A stretch of 43,364 bases of DNA, taken from assembly GCA_022800755.1 (NCBI GenBank), contig JAAWQX010000017.1, positions 1 to 43,364 on the forward strand, read 5' to 3'. The stretch comes from Oscillospiraceae bacterium. Lineage in GTDB: Bacteria > Bacillota > Clostridia > Oscillospirales > Oscillospiraceae. The notes beneath the pieces are model-generated. The model saw only the letters and a program-made list of their open reading frames with translations. It was not told the DNA's origin and did no database searches. How positions within the stretch are numbered: position 1 is the first letter of the stretch; each line of letters starts with the position of its first letter. Shown piece by piece: positions 40,232-43,364 of this stretch. A program made the position numbers and the translations under genes.

Positions 40232-41395
40232 TTGAAAAGGACGATTAGCGCCATGGTGGGAAAGGGTTCAGTGAACCACAACAGCAGGAAGTTCAACGCC
40301 AGGAACACCGACCCGGAACGCTCCCACTTGAATATAACCTATTGCCACGAAAATATCAAGACCGTTTTCCATGAGCTGTTTGGCGAGGCCCTCAAGCGGT
40401 ATAACGACAGGCAGACCAGGGCAGACCGCAGGATTGGGGACTACTACGAAAAGATATGTTCCGGCAAGCAGGAAAAGCCGTTCCATGAAATCATCCTGCA
40501 AGTTGGGAACAAGGATGATATGAGCGCCGACAGCGAGAGCGGCCAGCTTGCGGCGGCGGTGCTGGATGAGTATATGAGGGGGTTCCAGGAGCGCAACCCC
40601 CAGCTTCGGGTGTTCTCCGCCCACCTCCACATGGACGAGGCCACGCCCCATCTGCACATCGACTTTGTGCCGTTCACCACCGGCAGCAAGCGGGGGCTGG
40701 ACACAAGAGTATCACTGAAACAGGCGCTTGCCATGCAGGGCTTCAAGGGCGGCACTCGTGGTGATACGGAGTGGAGCCAATGGGTGCAGTCCGAAAAGGA
40801 ACAGCTTGCGGCGGTCATGGAGCGGCATGGTATTGAGTGGGAACACAAGGGTACGCATGAGCAACATTTGTCGGTGATGGACTTTAAGAAGCAGGAGCGT
40901 GAGAAAGAGGTCATTGCCCTTGATGAACAAATCGCCACGAAAAAAGATGAAGTCAGAAGCCTCGGCAAGAGGATGCAGAATTTCAACGGCGGTTTGAAGG
41001 AGCTGCAAAAGGTAGAGCAGGCATTGGAGTTTGACGATGCCTTTCAGCTGCCGGAACCGCAGGGCCTGATGAGCGCAAAGACCTATAAGACAAAATTCGC
41101 CGACCCGCTTGTGAGGAAGCTGAAATCCCTTGTAAGTAAGGTGTTAGCCCGGTGCTTTGAGGCGCTGGACAACTATCATCGGCTGAACGCCGCCAACGGC
41201 AAGCTCCATTGCGAGAACGAGAGACTGAGTGCGGCCAATGAGCGGCTGACAGACGAAAACAACCGCTTACGGGTTGAGAACAGGGACTACAAGCTGCTCC
41301 GAAAGGTTTTCGGCAGCAAACAGATGGAGGACCTGATAGAACAGGCAAGGCAGTCCAAACAGCGTGACAAGCGTCTGGGAGACAATGAACGCTGA
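40232..41395 (+). CDS. MobV-family relaxase (Pre/Mob plasmid recombination protein)
   Basis: 387 residues. The N-terminus (TISAMVGKGSVNHNSRKF) and the metal-binding HxHxDExTPHxH motif (131-142, HLHMDEATPHLH) identify MobV; Asn and His residues near 15-16 belong to the active site of this group. The C-terminal half is coiled coil (about 215-250 and 325-355). It nicks oriT and leads the single strand into a recipient using a helper's conjugation system. Start is TTG at 40232, 7 nt after GAAAGGAG; no ATG fits the conserved beginning. Confidence 0.94.
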   Translation: MKRTISAMVGKGSVNHNSRKFNARNTDPERSHLNITYCHENIKTVFHELFGEALKRYNDRQTRADRRIGDYYEKICSGKQEKPFHEIILQVGNKDDMSADSESGQLAAAVLDEYMRGFQERNPQLRVFSAHLHMDEATPHLHIDFVPFTTGSKRGLDTRVSLKQALAMQGFKGGTRGDTEWSQWVQSEKEQLAAVMERHGIEWEHKGTHEQHLSVMDFKKQEREKEVIALDEQIATKKDEVRSLGKRMQNFNGGLKELQKVEQALEFDDAFQLPEPQGLMSAKTYKTKFADPLVRKLKSLVSKVLARCFEALDNYHRLNAANGKLHCENERLSAANERLTDENNRLRVENRDYKLLRKVFGSKQMEDLIEQARQSKQRDKRLGDNER

Positions 41396-41412
41396 TATAA
41401 TATGAGCATAAG

Positions 41413-41460
41413 CAACGGGCGGCACTCTTGCGGGAGCAGGAGCGCCGCCTGAATTTTATT
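41413..41460 (+). terminator. hairpin after the relaxase gene
   Basis: GGCGGCACTC pairs with GAGCGCCGCC (one mismatch), followed by TGAATTTTATT. Probable but imperfect terminator; the T-run is weak. Confidence 0.5.
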
Positions 41461-41477
41461 CAAAGACCGTCCGGCTA

Positions 41478-41506
41478 TTGAAAAGCCCCCTGTTTTGGTG
41501 TATAAT
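41478..41506 (+). promoter_or_regulatory. promoter of the cargo gene
   Basis: TTGAAA (41478-41483), 17 bp, TATAAT (41501-41506), giving a leader of about 85 nt and transcription independent of the relaxase. Confidence 0.82.
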
Positions 41507-41596
41507 TTGAACCGTAAGCTGACCGATAAACTGGAATTTGTAATTATTTTTGGAACACTACCATGGCATAGACTAAGGAGGGTGGAGGGTTTTCAA

Positions 41597-42526
41597 TTGA
41601 ATAATAAAAAGACCAAAGCAAAACCTGTTGATAAAAATGTAATTATCAAGGCAAAAGATGCCGTAATAAAAGCATTAGACCAAAATGGGAATGGCACAAT
41701 TGATATTGAGGATATTATTGTTTTAGCAATCAAAACACCCGGTGTACACATCACAAGAGCCAACTTTTTGAAAAAAGAACTTTTCAAAAATTATCCGCAA
41801 GAGGTTATTGACAAGGCAATCGAGACTACTCCTGCCCAGGCTGGGATTCCATCGAATAAAATTGACAAAATTGCGGATGAAATTATTAAATTTGAACGCA
41901 ACTGTGTGTCAGGTATTTCTGTTGCATTAGGTGCTCCCGGTGGTTGGGCAATGGCTGCAACTATACCAGCCGATATCGTTCAGTATTACGGATATACTCT
42001 CCGCGCAACCCAAAAGCTACTTTACCTTTATGGTTTCCCTGAAATTGATTCTGACGAAGAGGGACTACAGCTTGATAGCCAAACCGTTAATCAAATCATT
42101 CTATGTCTCGGAGTCATGAACGGTGTTGCTGGGGCGAATAATGCAATTAAAGGTATGGCAAAGGCTTTAGCAGTTGGCGTCGAAAAGAAATTACTCAACA
42201 CAGCGTTGACAAAAGGAACTTTCTATCCGTTAGTAAAAGCGATCGCAAAATGGTTTGGTGTTAAAATGACAAAGACTATTTTTGCAGGATTTTTCAAAAA
42301 GGCAATCCCGATCGTTGGTGGTGTTGTTGGAGGAGGAATTACATTCTTCTCATTCAAACCGTGTTGCTTTAGGTTGAAGAATGTTCTTCAGGATACAGTG
42401 CTTTCGAATCCTAATCACAAATCCTCAGCCGAAGAAGATGAATTTGTTACAAGCATAATAAAAGGTACTGTCATTGATGTAGACTATGATGAGATTATTC
42501 CTACCGATGAAGATAATGACGAATAA
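41597..42526 (+). CDS. EcsC-like protein with EF-hand loop (element cargo)
   Basis: 309 residues. Residues 28-39 (DQNGNGTIDIED) form an EF-hand/dockerin-type calcium loop. The middle has GAPGGWAMAATIPADIVQYY and LRATQKLLYLYGFPEID, resembling the EcsC family, and a late Gly-rich hydrophobic stretch (AIPIVGGVVGGGITFFSF) also fits EcsC. The tail is very acidic (DVDYDEIIPTDEDNDE). No signal peptide. TTG at 41597 is the start: AGGAGGGTGGAGGG precedes it and the upstream frame lies in the leader. The gene is clearly more AT-rich than the flanking mobilization genes, a sign of separate acquisition. Function unknown. Confidence 0.65.
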   Translation: MNNKKTKAKPVDKNVIIKAKDAVIKALDQNGNGTIDIEDIIVLAIKTPGVHITRANFLKKELFKNYPQEVIDKAIETTPAQAGIPSNKIDKIADEIIKFERNCVSGISVALGAPGGWAMAATIPADIVQYYGYTLRATQKLLYLYGFPEIDSDEEGLQLDSQTVNQIILCLGVMNGVAGANNAIKGMAKALAVGVEKKLLNTALTKGTFYPLVKAIAKWFGVKMTKTIFAGFFKKAIPIVGGVVGGGITFFSFKPCCFRLKNVLQDTVLSNPNHKSSAEEDEFVTSIIKGTVIDVDYDEIIPTDEDNDE

Positions 42527-42552
42527 AATACACACCATCGAGTTATTGTGAT

Positions 42553-42592
42553 GGGATGGGAATATCCAAAATCCCTACTCCATCCCTTTATT
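42553..42592 (+). terminator. terminator after the cargo gene
   Basis: GGGATGG (42553-42559) pairs with CCATCCC (42580-42586), followed by TTTATTTC. Confidence 0.65.
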
Positions 42593-42857
42593 TCATTGAT
42601 ATTGTTTTTATAATATGAATTTTTTGCCAATGATGTGAGACAAATATTAAAAATAAAGCAAATAGTTCTTGAAATGGCTGTAGTATAAATTCCAGTTTAT
42701 AGGGGAGTTCAAAAGTCGTTTTGATGTACCATGGCTATCAACGCTGATAGCAAATTGATAACAAAAATACAGCGATACCATAAAATTAGGATAACTGAGA
42801 TAATCTCTATCAAATTGAACAACAATCACAATACAAAAAAGTTTAAGTTCAGGGGGC
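42593..42857. other. non-coding right end of the mobilizable element
   Basis: AT-rich, with no credible gene (the frame at 42731-42952 crosses the end repeats and has no ribosome site). It holds GCTATCA-ACGC-TGATAGC (42734-42751), an inverted repeat, overlapping the paired arm-type repeats. Confidence 0.5.
42744..42765 (+). repeat. right paired 11-bp repeats (candidate integrase arm sites)
   Basis: CTGATAGCAAA followed by TTGATAACAAA. The core 21 bp differ from the left pair at only two positions, in the same orientation. Confidence 0.55.
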
Positions 42858-42873
42858 GCTCATTTGTGGTGAA
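42858..42873 (+). repeat. right direct repeat (candidate att core)
   Basis: GCTCATTTGTGGTGAA, identical to 36599-36614 and in direct orientation. Confidence 0.6.
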
Positions 42874-42965
42874 TAGAACTTGCGGTTGTAGGAAAGGAGA
42901 TAAAAATCCATATCGCATTATCGGTAGCCGCTACCAAAAACATCTGAAATGACGGAGGAAATACT

Positions 42966-43352
42966 ATGGACGAATTAAAACCGAGTATCCATGACGAGGC
43001 AAACGGCCTTGATTATGTCCTTGCCGGGGACTACTACATCCCGACTATCGAGCTGCCGGAGGACGATGACCGCCCCATCGGAAAATGGGGGCGGATGCAC
43101 CGGGCGTATCTGGAGCAAACGAATCCACTCCTGCTCAACCACCTGATTTTGACGGGCAGGCTGCACATCTACCTTGCCGACCTCAACGAGCAGGCGCAGG
43201 ATCGCTATCGGCTCATCATTAGGCAGATGGCCGCCGCCAAGGGCGTGACAGAGGACTTGAAACGCCGGTCACGGTGGGAATGGGTCAAGGCCATGAACAG
43301 CATTGTGAACCGCGCCGAGGAAAGCATCAAGCGTGAACTGATCTATACATGA
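42966..43352 (+). CDS. tnpV: TnpV-family transposon protein
   Basis: 128 residues: LDYVLAGDYYIPTIELPEDDDRPIGKWGRMHRAYLEQ near the start, then ILTGRLHIYLADLNEQAQDR and a C-terminal WVKAMNSIVNRAEESIKREL, matching TnpV proteins of Tn4451-like elements, whose function is not settled. It appears complete. The ATG at 42966 follows GACGGAGGAAA. GC content returns to the higher level of 34.5-41.4 kb. It points away from the truncated serine recombinase, so the original Tn4451-like order has been disrupted. Confidence 0.88.
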   Translation: MDELKPSIHDEANGLDYVLAGDYYIPTIELPEDDDRPIGKWGRMHRAYLEQTNPLLLNHLILTGRLHIYLADLNEQAQDRYRLIIRQMAAAKGVTEDLKRRSRWEWVKAMNSIVNRAEESIKRELIYT

Positions 43353-43364
43353 CCGATACTCCGG

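Larger units (their letters stand above)
36599..42873. mobile_element. integrative mobilizable element (tyrosine integrase, RecA-like ATPase, MobV relaxase)
   Basis: About 6.3 kb bounded by a perfect 16-bp direct repeat GCTCATTTGTGGTGAA (36599-36614 and 42858-42873). Just inside each end lie two 11-bp tandem repeats of the TTGATAGCA type (36675-36696; 42744-42765), resembling the integrase arm sites of Tn916. Inside are XRE repressor, HTH/excisionase-like gene, integrase, ATPase, structured origin region, relaxase and a cargo gene. No conjugation machinery is present, so transfer would need a helper element. The boundaries are inferred from repeats. Confidence 0.7.

Noticed and set aside
42731-42952. 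73-residue frame at the right end of the mobilizable element
   Set aside because: It crosses both end repeats, lacks a ribosome site and has no recognisable sequence.

Overview
The window looks like the chromosome of a moderately GC-rich Clostridia-type Firmicute, probably a gut Oscillospirales/Lachnospirales relative. This is an inference from the zinc-type S14, SLH domains, a SigV/RsiV-like pair, sigma-A-like promoters with 17-bp spacers, and the Tn916-, Tn4451- and MobV-type mobile genes. About 32 kb of host DNA (roughly 2.5-34.5 kb) lies between two accessory regions.

Left (1-2.5 kb): an AT-rich remnant of a Tn916-family element (DUF3796 membrane protein, XRE regulator, cysteine-rich KTR protein, sigma factor, HTH protein). 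No integrase or excisionase is present. It abuts the stop codon of rpsN, exactly where rpsH and the rest of the spc operon would be expected.

Host core, nearly all on the minus strand. First is the S10/spc ribosomal operon (rpsJ to rpsN, 9.4 to 2.5 kb), with a strong promoter and a ~410-nt repeat-bearing leader. Next is secA-pgeF-solute-binding lipoprotein-cdd-SLH/M15 peptidase-small membrane protein. A plus-strand cluster of five tRNAs (Gly, Arg, His, Gln, Lys) carries palindromes between genes, and is followed by a mannosyltransferase-like membrane protein that may be leaderless and by a TspO homologue. Then come an alpha/beta hydrolase, tRNA-Arg(CCT), an AIM24 protein divergent from an M23 endopeptidase, an RsiV-like/ECF sigma pair, and a long operon: response regulator-histidine kinase-DUF1385-prmC-recA-recX-rimO-pgsA-cysS. 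A divergent Sfp-type phosphopantetheinyl transferase and tRNA-Leu(CAA) close the host region.

Right (34.5-43.4 kb): two serine-recombinase genes, one with Gly at the nucleophile position and one missing the catalytic N-terminus. They are followed by a compact (~6.3 kb) integrative mobilizable element: XRE repressor, HTH/excisionase-like gene, tyrosine integrase, RecA-like ATPase, structured ori/oriT region, MobV relaxase, and an AT-rich EF-hand/EcsC-like cargo gene with its own promoter. A perfect 16-bp direct repeat (36599-36614 and 42858-42873) and paired 11-bp repeats just inside both ends fit att core and integrase arm sites. A tnpV gene follows.

The most unusual points are the rpsN/Tn916 junction, the S10 leader repeats with complementarity beside the rpsJ Shine-Dalgarno, the boundaries and cargo of the mobilizable element, and the two recombinases lacking a nucleophile.
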